DNA of 64,000 nt from Streptomyces olindensis (lineage in GTDB: Bacteria > Actinomycetota > Actinomycetes > Streptomycetales > Streptomycetaceae): contig JJOH01000012.1 of assembly GCA_000696115.1 (NCBI GenBank), positions 124,001 through 188,000 on the forward strand, in the 5' to 3' direction. This document shows positions 17,674 through 25,551 of this stretch, in pieces. Each line of letters opens with the position of its first letter. Position 1 is the stretch's first letter. The notes under the pieces were generated by a model, which saw only the letters and a list, made by a program, of their open reading frames with translations, made no database searches and was not told the origin of the DNA. The position numbers and the translations under genes were made by a program.

Positions 17674-18489
17674 GTGACCGACCCCCTGCACACGGACCTG
17701 CTCGAACTCGCCCAGGAGGCCGCCCGCCGCGCCGGCGCGCTGCTGCGGGACGGCCGCCCGGCCGACCTCGCGGTCGCCGCGACCAAGTCCAGCCCCATCG
17801 ACGTCGTCACGGAGATGGACATCGCGGCGGAGAAGCTCATCACCGGCCTGATCGCCGAGCGCCGCCCGGACGACGGGATCCTCGGCGAGGAGGGCGCCTC
17901 CACCGAGGGCACGAGCGGCGTCCGCTGGGTGATCGACCCGCTCGACGGCACGGTCAACTACCTGTACGGGCTGCCCACCTGGGCCGTCTCCATCGCCGCC
18001 GAGCAGGACGGCGAGACCGTCGTCGGAGTCGTCACGGCACCGATGCGCGGCGAGACGTTCCACGCGGTGCGCGGCGGCGGTGCCTGGGCCACCGGCGCCT
18101 GGGACGGCGAGCGCCGGCTGGCCTGCCGCCCCGCGCCGCCCCTGGACCAGGCGCTGATCTCGACGGGCTTCAACTACGTCGCCGACGTCCGCACCCACCA
18201 GGCGGAGGTCGCCCAGCGGCTGATCCCGCTGCTGCGCGACATCCGGCGCGGCGGCTCGGCCGCGGTCGACCTGTGCGACGTGGCCGCGGGACGCCTCGAC
18301 GGCTACTACGAGCGCGGCCTGCACCCCTGGGACCTCGCCGCCGGGGACCTGATCGCCCGGGAGGCGGGCGCGCTGACCGGTGGACGCCACGGAGAGCGCC
18401 CCTCGGGCGACCTGGCGATCGCGGGGTCCCCGGGCGTCTTCGAGCCCCTCCAGCGCCTCCTGGAGGACTTCGGCGCCTGGCACGACTGA
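17674..18489 (+). CDS. Inositol monophosphatase family protein
   Basis: This 271-residue Mg2+-dependent phosphatase removes phosphate from inositol phosphate or related metabolites (histidinol phosphate and bisphosphonucleotides are other family substrates). Metal-ligand motifs are D-V-V-T-E-M-D, G-E-E-G and W-V-I-D-P-L-D-G-T-V-N-Y, with the C-terminal H-P-W-D-L-A-A-G. The GTG at 17674 is preferred over the overlapping GTG at 17662 because GAGGAG is correctly placed before it. It follows hemH by 8 nt in an apparent operon and ends at a strong terminator. Confidence 0.92.
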   Translation: MTDPLHTDLLELAQEAARRAGALLRDGRPADLAVAATKSSPIDVVTEMDIAAEKLITGLIAERRPDDGILGEEGASTEGTSGVRWVIDPLDGTVNYLYGLPTWAVSIAAEQDGETVVGVVTAPMRGETFHAVRGGGAWATGAWDGERRLACRPAPPLDQALISTGFNYVADVRTHQAEVAQRLIPLLRDIRRGGSAAVDLCDVAAGRLDGYYERGLHPWDLAAGDLIAREAGALTGGRHGERPSGDLAIAGSPGVFEPLQRLLEDFGAWHD

Positions 18490-18567
18490 GGCGGCCCCGA
18501 CCCACAGAGGCCCCCTCGGACCGACAGAGGCCCCCACCGAGGCCTCCTCGGACCGTCGTAAGACGAC

Positions 18568-18606
18568 GGAGCGGGCCCCGGCGCTGGATTCGCCGGGGCC
18601 CGCTCC
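18568..18606. terminator. Strong bidirectional terminator
   Basis: A perfect 16-bp stem (GGAGCGGGCCCCGGCG / CGCCGGGGCCCGCTCC) with a 7-nt loop lies between the phosphatase gene and a convergent small gene. Confidence 0.85.
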
Positions 18607-18617
18607 GTACGGCCTGA

Positions 18618-18791
18618 TCAGACGCTCGTCGCGCCGACCTCCACACCGTGCTCGGCGGCGAGGCGGCGCAGGTCGTCGAGCTCACCCTGCTCCACCTCGA
18701 CGAGGAAGTCGTCGCCCTCGTCGCGAGCCCGGGACAGATCGGACTCGGTCGCCCTTATGCGCTGCAGAAGTCCTGCGGTGAATGCGTCCAT
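18618..18791 (-). CDS. Small conserved hypothetical protein (57 aa)
   Basis: This 57-residue acidic protein begins M-D-A-F-T-A-G-L-L-Q-R-I and is predicted to be a single helical hairpin or coiled coil with alternating charged heptads (E-S-D-L-S-R-A-R-D-E-G-D-D-F). GAGGGGG precedes the ATG at good spacing, and it ends 12 bp from a shared terminator. It looks like a genuine small Streptomyces gene. No function is known to me. Confidence 0.7.
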   Translation of the reverse strand: MDAFTAGLLQRIRATESDLSRARDEGDDFLVEVEQGELDDLRRLAAEHGVEVGATSV

Positions 18792-19246
18792 GCTGCGCCC
18801 CCTCGTCCTGGGTCGTGGGTCGATGGCACGGGGGTGTGCCGTTCGGAAGGGACGATCACGTCTGATGTGGATGCCCAGCGCCGCTCTGCTGGGCGGCGAC
18901 GGTGCCGGACACCCACGCCCGCCCTGCGGAAAAGCGGATTGATGCGCACCGCATGGTGGCGCGGTACCAGCAGAGCGTGATCGTGGGATGTAAAGCCGTC
19001 CTCCCCAAGCTCCCTTCCGAGGAAACCTAACCGGAGGAGAAAATCTCGTATTCCCGCTCCTTCCCCCGTTCTTCCCCCTCCGGTCACCGTTCCCCGCCCG
19101 CTCCGCCACCGGGCGCTCACCTGCCTTACCGCCGACTTACGGCCGAAAAGGGCAGGATGGAGGGCAACACACCGACACCGTCGAAAACCCTGCCCGCGTG
19201 CGTCCTTCAGGCGCTACGCGGGTGGACATCAGGAAGGACTAGGGAC
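18792..19246. other. 455-bp intergenic region upstream of cutR
   Basis: Divergent spacer between the small hypothetical gene and cutR. The middle part (about 18990-19080) is relatively A/T- and C-rich. I saw no convincing gene, RNA or operator in it. Confidence 0.4.
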
Positions 19247-19900
19247 GTGCGCGTACTCGTCGTCGAGGACGAGCAACTGCTCGCCGATGCGGTGGCCACC
19301 GGACTGCGCCGGGAGGCCATGGCCGTCGACGTCGTGTACGACGGTGCGGCCGCCCTGGAGCGCATCGGCGTCAACGACTACGACGTGGTCGTCCTCGACC
19401 GCGACCTCCCGCTCGTGCACGGCGACGACGTCTGCCGCAAGATCGTCGAGCTCGGCATGCCCACGCGTGTGCTGATGCTCACGGCCTCCGGCGACGTCAG
19501 CGACCGCGTGGAGGGCCTGGAGATCGGCGCCGACGACTACCTGCCCAAGCCGTTCGCGTTCAGCGAGCTCATCGCCCGCGTCCGCGCCCTCGGCCGGCGC
19601 ACCAGCGTGCCCCTGCCGCCCGTCCTGGAGCGCGCCGGGATCAAGCTGGACCCCAACCGCCGCGAGGTGTTCCGCGACGGCAAGGAGGTCCAGCTCGCGC
19701 CCAAGGAGTTCGCCGTCCTGGAGGTGCTGATGCGCAGCGAGGGCGCCGTCGTCTCAGCGGAGCAGCTGCTGGAGAAGGCCTGGGACGAGAACACCGACCC
19801 GTTCACGAACGTTGTCCGCGTCACGGTCATGACGCTGCGCCGCAAGCTGGGCGAGCCGCCTGTCATCGTCACGGTCCCCGGCTCCGGCTACCGGATCTGA
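19247..19900 (+). CDS. cutR: CutR response regulator (OmpR/PhoB type)
   Basis: This 217-residue response regulator has receiver residues E7/D8, phospho-acceptor D51 and the conserved K in Y-L-P-K-P-F. A C-terminal winged helix ends V-T-V-P-G-S-G-Y-R-I. The length and opening M-R-V-L-V-V-E-D-E-Q match CutR of Streptomyces lividans, and a cutS gene follows 6 nt later. CutRS influences antibiotic production and is linked to extracytoplasmic (secretion/redox) stress. The GTG at 19247 is preferred over an upstream ATG because the receiver domain starts directly there. Confidence 0.95.
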   Translation: MRVLVVEDEQLLADAVATGLRREAMAVDVVYDGAAALERIGVNDYDVVVLDRDLPLVHGDDVCRKIVELGMPTRVLMLTASGDVSDRVEGLEIGADDYLPKPFAFSELIARVRALGRRTSVPLPPVLERAGIKLDPNRREVFRDGKEVQLAPKEFAVLEVLMRSEGAVVSAEQLLEKAWDENTDPFTNVVRVTVMTLRRKLGEPPVIVTVPGSGYRI

Positions 19901-19906
19901 TACCCC

Positions 19907-21139
19907 GTGGCAACGACTCCCGTGCCCCCGCAGGCGCCTCCCAAGCCCACCTGGGACCCCAGAAGGCCCGTGCCGCCCTTCCCGTGGCTGCGCCCGACCA
20001 TCCGCATAAGGCTCACGCTGCTCTACGGCGGCATGTTCCTGATCGCCGGCATCCTGCTGCTGTCGATCATCTACCTGCTCGCCGCGCAGGCACTGAACGT
20101 CGGCAGCGACCTGCCGTTCAAGATCGTCGAGGGCAAGGTCACCAGCGACATCTGCAACCTGCCCGACCAGGCCTCGCCCGCAGAGTTCAACAACGCCATG
20201 AACCAGTGCGTGAACGATCAGCGCCAGCACGCCCTGGACAACCTGCTCAGCCGCTCGCTCCTGGCGCTGCTGGGCCTGGCGGTCATCGCCTTCGCCTTCG
20301 GGTACGCCATGGCCGGCCGCGTCCTGTCCCCGCTGGGCCGGATCACCCGCACGGCACGCACGGTGGCGGGCTCGGACCTGTCCCGCCGGATCGAGCTGGA
20401 CGGCCCGGACGACGAGCTGAAGGAGCTGGCGGACACCTTCGACGACATGCTGGAGCGGCTGCAGCGCGCCTTCACCGCTCAGCAGCGCTTCGTCGGCAAC
20501 GCCTCGCACGAGCTGAGAACGCCCCTGGCGATCAACCGCACCCTCCTGGAAGTGCACCTGTCCGACCCGAACGCGCCGGTGGAGCTCCAGCAGCTCGGCA
20601 AGACCCTGCTGGCCACCAACGAGCGCAGCGAGCAGCTCGTGGAGGGCCTGCTGCTGCTCGCCCGCAGCGACAACCAGATCGTCGAGCGGGGGCCGGTGGA
20701 CCTCGCCGAGGTCGCGTCGCAGGCCATCGACCAGGTGCACGGTGAGGCCGAGGCCAAGGGCGTGCGCATCCGCGGCGAGCAGAAGCCCGCGGTCGTCCAG
20801 GGCAACGGCGTGCTGCTGGAGCGGATCGCCCTGAACCTGCTGCAGAACGCCGTGCGCTACAACGTGTCCGAGGACGGCTGGGTCGAGGTCACCACCGACG
20901 TCCAGCACGGCCAGGCGATCCTGGTCGTCTCCAACACGGGCCCGGTCGTGCCGGCGTACGAGATCGACAACCTCTTCGAGCCGTTCCGGCGGCTGCGTAC
21001 GGAGCGCACGGGCAGCGACAAGGGCGTCGGACTCGGTCTGTCCATCGTCCGGTCGGTGGCCCGGGCGCACGGCGGGCACATCTATGCCCAGCCGCGCGAA
21101 GGGGGTGGACTCGTGATGCGGGTCACGCTGCCCATCTGA
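19907..21139 (+). CDS. cutS: CutS sensor histidine kinase
   Basis: This 410-residue membrane kinase has TM1 at about residues 38-62, a short extracytoplasmic sensor with two cysteines (C83 and C101), TM2 at about 115-137, and a HAMP domain. The phospho-acceptor H201 is in N-A-S-H-E-L-R-T-P, and an ATPase domain carries N and G boxes (N-L-L-Q-N-A-V-R-Y and G-V-G-L-G-L-S). The extracellular cysteine pair fits reports that CutS senses disulfide/redox state outside the membrane. It forms an operon with cutR. The start is GTG. Confidence 0.95.
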   Translation: MATTPVPPQAPPKPTWDPRRPVPPFPWLRPTIRIRLTLLYGGMFLIAGILLLSIIYLLAAQALNVGSDLPFKIVEGKVTSDICNLPDQASPAEFNNAMNQCVNDQRQHALDNLLSRSLLALLGLAVIAFAFGYAMAGRVLSPLGRITRTARTVAGSDLSRRIELDGPDDELKELADTFDDMLERLQRAFTAQQRFVGNASHELRTPLAINRTLLEVHLSDPNAPVELQQLGKTLLATNERSEQLVEGLLLLARSDNQIVERGPVDLAEVASQAIDQVHGEAEAKGVRIRGEQKPAVVQGNGVLLERIALNLLQNAVRYNVSEDGWVEVTTDVQHGQAILVVSNTGPVVPAYEIDNLFEPFRRLRTERTGSDKGVGLGLSIVRSVARAHGGHIYAQPREGGGLVMRVTLPI

Positions 21140-21223
21140 GATCATGGCGCCGATCAACGCGCGGGCACTCGAAGATGTTCGCTTTACGCGGAATTCCCGA
21201 GACATCGCCGCACGTGCCCCGTG

Positions 21224-21237
21224 TGTGATCGATCACA
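21224..21237. promoter_or_regulatory. Perfect 14-bp palindrome, Crp/FNR-like half-sites
   Basis: TGTGATCGATCACA has TGTGA/TCACA half-sites with 4-nt spacing, two less than classical CRP. It lies between cutS and the DUF4193 gene. The binding factor is unknown. Confidence 0.4.
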
Positions 21238-21347
21238 GAGGCGCCTTTCCAGCCATCTACTCTCCGTGATCATGCCTGCTGTCGGAAAGCCGGGAAAATC
21301 CCGGTTTTCGGGGGTCTTGATCACGGGAAGTACACGGTGAGACGCCT

Positions 21348-21377
21348 TTGAAGTGCGGCATTAGGACCGTGTACGGT
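21348..21377 (+). promoter_or_regulatory. Putative HrdB-type promoter of the DUF4193 gene
   Basis: TTGAAG, 18 nt, TACGGT, about 165 nt upstream of the ATG. Confidence 0.45.
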
Positions 21378-21544
21378 CCCCATCGCCATCCAAGCCGATC
21401 ACTCGTGAGGAGTCCGGTTGGGTGTCGATTGAGTAACAGACCTTGATGTGAGGCAAAATCTCCGCCTCAGGTCGGGCACAAGTCCGGCCTCTCACGCGTT
21501 ACGTGCGCTGGAGACACCGCAGACACCCAGAGGGGGAGAGCGAC

Positions 21545-21841
21545 ATGGCAACCGATTACGACACTCCACGCAAGACCGACGATGACGTCGACTCGGACAG
21601 CCTCGAAGAGCTGAAGGCTCGGCGGAACGACAAGTCGGCCTCCGCCGTGGACGTCGACGAGTTCGAGGCCGCAGAGGGCCTCGAACTGCCCGGAGCCGAC
21701 CTCTCGAACGAGGAGCTGGCCGTCCGGGTGCTCCCGAAGCAGCAGGACGAGTTCACCTGCATGAGCTGCTTCCTGGTGCACCACCGCAGCCAGCTGGCCC
21801 GGGAGAAGAACGGTCAGCCGATCTGCCGCGACTGCGACTGA
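21545..21841 (+). CDS. DUF4193 family small zinc-ribbon-like protein
   Basis: This 98-residue actinobacteria-specific protein has an acidic N-terminal two-thirds (repeated D-D-V-D-S-D and E-E-L-K). Its C-terminus carries C-M-S-C and C-R-D-C pairs separated by about 20 residues, which probably bind one zinc ion. It is abundant in Streptomyces proteomes, but its role is not established; the short acidic plus zinc-ribbon layout suggests a protein- or polymerase-binding adaptor (inference). The ATG at 21545 is fixed by GAGGGGGAGAG. A hypothetical gene follows 13 bp later. Confidence 0.92.
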   Translation: MATDYDTPRKTDDDVDSDSLEELKARRNDKSASAVDVDEFEAAEGLELPGADLSNEELAVRVLPKQQDEFTCMSCFLVHHRSQLAREKNGQPICRDCD

Positions 21842-21854
21842 GGACGGGTCGGCC

Positions 21855-22859
21855 GTGACTGGCTCGACCCCTCCCTGGAAGCGCCGCTTCTCCAAGCGGA
21901 AAGCGGACGAAGGGCCGATCGACGACGGCCCGCAGTACGGCGCGCGTGACGACGGGCGAGGCACCACCGGTACGGGGGCGGCCTCGCTCGAACCGGCCGC
22001 GGACCGGGGCGACCTCCCGGCGTCCGTGGACGTCCCCGCACCCGTCGCCAGGCGACGGGCGGGGGCGATCCGGGAGCGGGCGAGGGAAGGCGCCCGCAAG
22101 GGCGGCGAGCGGGCCCGTGCGGGGCTCGCGTACCTCGCCGACCGGATCATCGACATGGCACCCCGGGTCCCCGTACGGGACCTGGCGACCCTGCGCAGGC
22201 AGTTCCCGGGCCTCGGGCCCGAAGAGCTCGCGGACAAGCTCGTCGCGGGCGCGGCGAAGGCGACGGCGACGGTCGGAGCCGGCATCGGCGCGGCGGCAAT
22301 GCTTCCCGTGCCCCCCGCCATGCCCACGGAACTGGCCGCCGAGGTCACCGGTGTCGCGGCGATCGAGCTGAAGCTGATCGCCGAACTCCACGAGGTCTAC
22401 GGCGTACGACCGCCCGGCAACCTCAAGCAGCGCAGCACCGCCTACCTCGACTCGTGGTCCGGGGAGCGCGGGATCGACGCGACCAAGCCGTCGACGTTCA
22501 GCACGGCGCTGAACAGCCGCATGAAGCGCGAGCTGCGCCAGCGGATCATGAAGCGCATGGTCCGCAACATGCCGAACCTCATGCCGTTCCTGGTGGGAGC
22601 CGCCGTGGGCGCGGCCATGAACCGCAGCGAGACGAGAAAGCTCGCCGCCCGGATCCGCGAGGACCTGCGCAAGATCCAGGTGCCCTGGGAGGCCCTGGAG
22701 GCGCTGCCCGCCCTGGAACGTCCGGCGGACGCCCTGGAGATGGGCGAGATCACGAACGATCCCCTGGGGCCCCGCGCGTACGAGAAACACGACCCGGGAC
22801 AGCGCGAACCGGGACGGCGCGACACGGGACACGACGAGAAGCGCGACGGCGGGCCCTGA
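21855..22859 (+). CDS. Conserved hypothetical protein, possibly EcsC-like
   Basis: This 334-residue protein has no signal peptide. The N-terminal 100 residues are charged and disordered. A helical core follows (about 100-270) with two amphipathic or hydrophobic stretches (G-A-G-I-G-A-A-A-M-L-P-V-P and F-L-V-G-A-A-V-G-A-A-M-N). The tail is repetitive and rich in R-D-T-G-H and P-G-R-R. The glycine-rich hydrophobic helices are reminiscent of EcsC-family membrane-associated proteins, but the match is weak. It starts at GTG 13 bp after the DUF4193 gene and is probably co-transcribed with it. Confidence 0.7.
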   Translation: MTGSTPPWKRRFSKRKADEGPIDDGPQYGARDDGRGTTGTGAASLEPAADRGDLPASVDVPAPVARRRAGAIRERAREGARKGGERARAGLAYLADRIIDMAPRVPVRDLATLRRQFPGLGPEELADKLVAGAAKATATVGAGIGAAAMLPVPPAMPTELAAEVTGVAAIELKLIAELHEVYGVRPPGNLKQRSTAYLDSWSGERGIDATKPSTFSTALNSRMKRELRQRIMKRMVRNMPNLMPFLVGAAVGAAMNRSETRKLAARIREDLRKIQVPWEALEALPALERPADALEMGEITNDPLGPRAYEKHDPGQREPGRRDTGHDEKRDGGP

Positions 22860-22901
22860 GACCCGCCGTCCTTCCGCCGGGTGACGTCCCGGGCGGGTGT
22901 G

Positions 22902-23360
22902 CTAGGCCGACTTCGCCGCCCTCAGGGCCTGCGCCAGGCGCTCCGGCTCGCGCGTGGACAGGTACAGGTACGGGGTGGGGTCCGCCGGGTCCGTGACCTC
23001 CACGCGCAGGGCCGTGGGGATGTAGGCGCGCAGCAGCAGGAAGGCGCGCGGGTCGGCCTTGTGGGTGCGCCAGGCGCGGGCCTCCTCCGCGTCCAGCACC
23101 TCCGCCTCGCCCAGCGCCGCCACCGGGATCTTCGCCTCGCCCGCGATCAGGGAGTCGCCCACGACGCGGATGCGGACCGAGCCGTACGAACTCGCGGCGA
23201 CGGCCGCGACCGCGGTGCCCCCGGCGAGGCCGCCGAGCATCGGCAGCGTGCCGAACGGGAGCAGGACCAGGGCCATGGAGACCCCGACGAGGAACGAGAT
23301 CAGCCACCAGGTCCGCGGGGCGGTGAGGCGTTCTTCGTACGGGGCGGCGGAGAGCTGCAT
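22902..23360 (-). CDS. DUF3093 family membrane protein
   Basis: This 152-residue protein has two closely spaced transmembrane helices at residues about 18-60 (W-W-L-I-S-F-L-V-G-V-S-M and G-G-L-A-G-G-T-A-V-A-A-V). A cytoplasmic beta-rich domain follows and ends in an S-T-R-E-P-E-R-L-A-Q-A-L motif, which resembles PH-like membrane-anchored domains. It is conserved next to dut in actinobacteria and divergent from the thioesterase gene, with 58 bp between start codons. Function not known. Confidence 0.88.
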   Translation of the reverse strand: MQLSAAPYEERLTAPRTWWLISFLVGVSMALVLLPFGTLPMLGGLAGGTAVAAVAASSYGSVRIRVVGDSLIAGEAKIPVAALGEAEVLDAEEARAWRTHKADPRAFLLLRAYIPTALRVEVTDPADPTPYLYLSTREPERLAQALRAAKSA

Positions 23361-23418
23361 GGAGCCAAGCTTGACACGGTGTCCGGAAGGGGCCGACGCG
23401 CGGGTAAGGTCTCCCGCT

Positions 23419-24003
23419 GTGAGTCGTACTTCCGCAGCTCTTCAGCCTCCGGCCGACGCCGTGCGACCGGTGCGGCATCCGGACGCTCCGGCGCCCGGTG
23501 AGCTCCTCGGCGCGCACTACGGCCAGTGCTTCGGCTGTGGCGGCGACCAGCCGCACGGCCTGCACCTGGAGGCGCGCGCCGGCGAGGGCGTGTCCCTCAC
23601 CGCCGAGTTCACCGTGCGGCCCGCCCACCAGGGCGCCCCGGGCCTCGCGCACGGCGGAGTGCTCACCAGCGCCCTGGACGAGACCCTCGGCTCGCTGAAC
23701 TGGCTGCTGCGCACGATCGCCGTGACCGGGCGGCTGGAGACCGACTTCGTACGGCCCGTGCCCGTCGGCACCACGCTCCACCTGGAGGCGGAGGTGACGG
23801 CGGTGGCCGGGCGGAAGATCTACTCCACGGCCACCGGACGCGTCGGCGGCCCCGGCGGACCCGTCGCCGTGCGGGCCGACGCGCTCTTCATCGAGGTGAA
23901 GGTCGACCACTTCGTCGACCACGGCCGCCCGGAGGAGATCCAGGCGGCCATGAACGACCCGGACCAGGTCCGCCGCGCCCGCGCCTTCGAGGTGAACCCG
24001 TGA
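23419..24003 (+). CDS. PaaI/4HBT-type hotdog-fold thioesterase
   Basis: This 194-residue protein contains a hotdog domain (about 30-165) with A-H-G-G-V-L-T-S-A-L-D-E, the signature helix of PaaI/YdiI-like acyl-CoA thioesterases; the acidic residue on that helix is the usual catalytic base. An N-terminal C-F-G-C-G motif resembles a metal-binding knuckle. The acyl substrate cannot be predicted. GTG at 23419 follows a TAAGGT -10-like hexamer by 8 nt, suggesting a leaderless mRNA. Its stop overlaps the dut GTG, so the two are translationally coupled. Confidence 0.87.
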   Translation: MSRTSAALQPPADAVRPVRHPDAPAPGELLGAHYGQCFGCGGDQPHGLHLEARAGEGVSLTAEFTVRPAHQGAPGLAHGGVLTSALDETLGSLNWLLRTIAVTGRLETDFVRPVPVGTTLHLEAEVTAVAGRKIYSTATGRVGGPGGPVAVRADALFIEVKVDHFVDHGRPEEIQAAMNDPDQVRRARAFEVNP

Positions 24004-24641
24004 GTGCTGAAGGCCCCACCGGCCCGGCCAGTCCCATGAGTTCCAGTAGCCCCGCGAGCCCGGAAAGCACCATGACTCCCATGAGCTCCGCGAGCCGTCC
24101 GCCGGTGGACGTGCTGATCCGGCGCGTCGACCCGGACGTACCGCTGCCGTCGTACGCGCACCCCGGTGACGCGGGTGCAGATCTGCGCACCACCGAGGCG
24201 TGCCAACTGGCGCCGGGCGAGCGGGCCGTGCTGCCCACGGGAGTGTCTGTGGCACTGCCGGAGGGGTACGCGGCCTTCGTGCACCCGCGATCCGGCCTGG
24301 CCGCCCGCTGCGGCGTCGCCCTGGTGAATGCCCCGGGGACGGTTGATGCCGGGTACCGTGGGGAGATCAAGGTGATCGTGGTGAATCTCGACCCGCGCGA
24401 GGCCGTGCGGTTCGAGCGCTTCGACCGGATTGCCCAACTGGTTGTCCAGCAGGTCGAGAGGGTCCGCTTCCAGGAGGTGGCGGAGCTTCCCGATTCCGCG
24501 CGGGCCGAGGGGGGCTTCGGGTCCACCGGAGGCCATGCCGCGGTGGACGGGACGAGCGGCACAAGCGGTCAGGCCGCCCTGGGCGGTCGGACGGGTGGGA
24601 ATCGATACGCTTCGGTCGTATCCGACCGGGAAGGACAGTGA
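24000..24641 (+). CDS. dut: dUTP diphosphatase (dUTPase)
   Basis: This trimeric enzyme hydrolyses dUTP to dUMP, preventing uracil incorporation and supplying dTMP synthesis. Motifs I-V are all visible: A-G-A-D-L-R, P-R-S-G-L-A, V-D-A-G-Y-R-G-E-I, R-I-A-Q-L-V and the C-terminal G-G-F-G-S-T-G-G-H. The N-terminal 27-30 residues are Ser/Pro/Met-rich with several internal ATGs (24036, 24072, 24081), so the true start is uncertain. GTG at 24000 was preferred because GAGGTG sits before it and it overlaps the thioesterase stop. The C-terminal tail after motif V is longer than usual. Confidence 0.95.
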   Translation: MSAEGPTGPASPMSSSSPASPESTMTPMSSASRPPVDVLIRRVDPDVPLPSYAHPGDAGADLRTTEACQLAPGERAVLPTGVSVALPEGYAAFVHPRSGLAARCGVALVNAPGTVDAGYRGEIKVIVVNLDPREAVRFERFDRIAQLVVQQVERVRFQEVAELPDSARAEGGFGSTGGHAAVDGTSGTSGQAALGGRTGGNRYASVVSDREGQ

Positions 24642-24642
24642 C

Positions 24643-25395
24643 GTGTTCGGACGTCGCAAGAAGAGGGATGCCGCCGAGGACGCGGCCGGCGAGGCCGAGC
24701 AGGTCGTCGACGGTGTCGACAGTGAGGCGGACGACGAGGGTGAGCGCCTGAGGCTCGAGCCGGCGCCGCGCCCCGACGGACCGTGGGACAGCTCCGAGGT
24801 CCGCGATCCGGCCGAGGGCCGGGTCGACCTGGGAGGCCTGTTCGTGCCGGGCGTCGACGGCATGGAGCTGCGGGTCGAGGTCGCGGGCGACGCGATCGTC
24901 GCGGCGACGGTCGTGCTGCGGGACAGCGCCATCCAGCTGCAGGGCTTCGCCGCGCCCAAGCGTGAGGGCATCTGGGGCGAGGTGCGCGAGGAGATCGCGA
25001 CCGGCATCACCCAGCAGGGCGGCATCGTCGACGAAGTCGAGGGGCCGCTGGGCTGGGAGCTGCGGGCCCAGGTGCCGGTGCAGCTGCCGGACGGCACCGG
25101 CGGCTTCCAGGTCGTGCGGTTCGTCGGTGTGGACGGCCCCCGCTGGTTCCTGCGCGGGGTCATCTCGGGCCAGGGCGCGGTGCAGCCGCAGGCCGCCGGG
25201 CTGCTCGAGCAGATCTTCCGGGACACGGTCGTGGTCCGCGGCGAGGGCCCGATGGCGCCCCGCGACCCGATCGTCCTGAAGCTGCCGAACGACGCCCAGA
25301 TGGTCCCGGAGGGCGTCCAGCAGGAGGAGGGCTCCCGTTTCGCGGGCGGAATGGGCCAGCTCCAGCGCGGGCCGGAGATCACCGAGGTCCGCTGA
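24643..25395 (+). CDS. DUF3710 family protein
   Basis: This 250-residue cytoplasmic protein follows dut by 1 nt. It has a basic start (V-F-G-R-R-K-K-R), an acidic linker rich in E/D-A-A-E, then a conserved beta-rich domain with G-F-A-A-P-K-R-E-G-I-W, G-P-L-G-W-E-L-R-A-Q and P-R-W-F-L-R-G-V-I-S-G. DUF3710 is restricted to actinobacteria and next to dut in most of them. Its function is unknown; the neighbourhood suggests DNA or nucleotide maintenance, by position only. A terminator follows. Confidence 0.92.
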   Translation: MFGRRKKRDAAEDAAGEAEQVVDGVDSEADDEGERLRLEPAPRPDGPWDSSEVRDPAEGRVDLGGLFVPGVDGMELRVEVAGDAIVAATVVLRDSAIQLQGFAAPKREGIWGEVREEIATGITQQGGIVDEVEGPLGWELRAQVPVQLPDGTGGFQVVRFVGVDGPRWFLRGVISGQGAVQPQAAGLLEQIFRDTVVVRGEGPMAPRDPIVLKLPNDAQMVPEGVQQEEGSRFAGGMGQLQRGPEITEVR

Positions 25396-25409
25396 GCCAC
25401 AGAGACGCA

Positions 25410-25440
25410 GGGCCGCACCCCACCGGGGGTGCGGCCCTTT
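25410..25440 (+). terminator. Terminator after the dut operon
   Basis: A GGGCCGCACCC / GGGTGCGGCCC stem with a 6-nt loop is followed by TTT. Confidence 0.85.
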
Positions 25441-25455
25441 CTCGTGCGCGGAACC

Positions 25456-25484
25456 TTGACGGGGCATTGGTCTGTACCTACCTT
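25456..25484 (+). promoter_or_regulatory. Putative HrdB-type promoter of the alginate-lyase-type gene
   Basis: TTGACG, 17 nt, TACCTT: a close match to the vegetative consensus with ideal spacing, about 65 nt upstream of the ATG. Confidence 0.6.
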
Positions 25485-25551
25485 CACGGGCCAACGCGTC
25501 TGTCCATAAAGGCGCTTTACGTTCACATACGAGAACGGAAGGCCCCCACGT

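Larger units (their letters stand above)
21140..21544. other. 405-bp intergenic region upstream of the DUF4193 gene
   Basis: Holds the perfect palindrome TGTGATCGATCACA (21224-21237), a GAAAGCCGGGAAAATCCCGG hairpin-like stretch near 21284, and a promoter-like pair at 21348-21377. No gene was seen. Confidence 0.5.

Noticed and set aside
18990..19060. Iron-box-like TTAGGTT (reverse strand) upstream of cutR
   Set aside because: Only one half of the 19-bp DmdR/IdeR palindrome is present; the other half does not match.
23371..23376. TTGACA hexamer as -35 box of the thioesterase gene
   Set aside because: It is 28 nt from the TAAGGT element and no suitable -10 lies at 16-19 nt.
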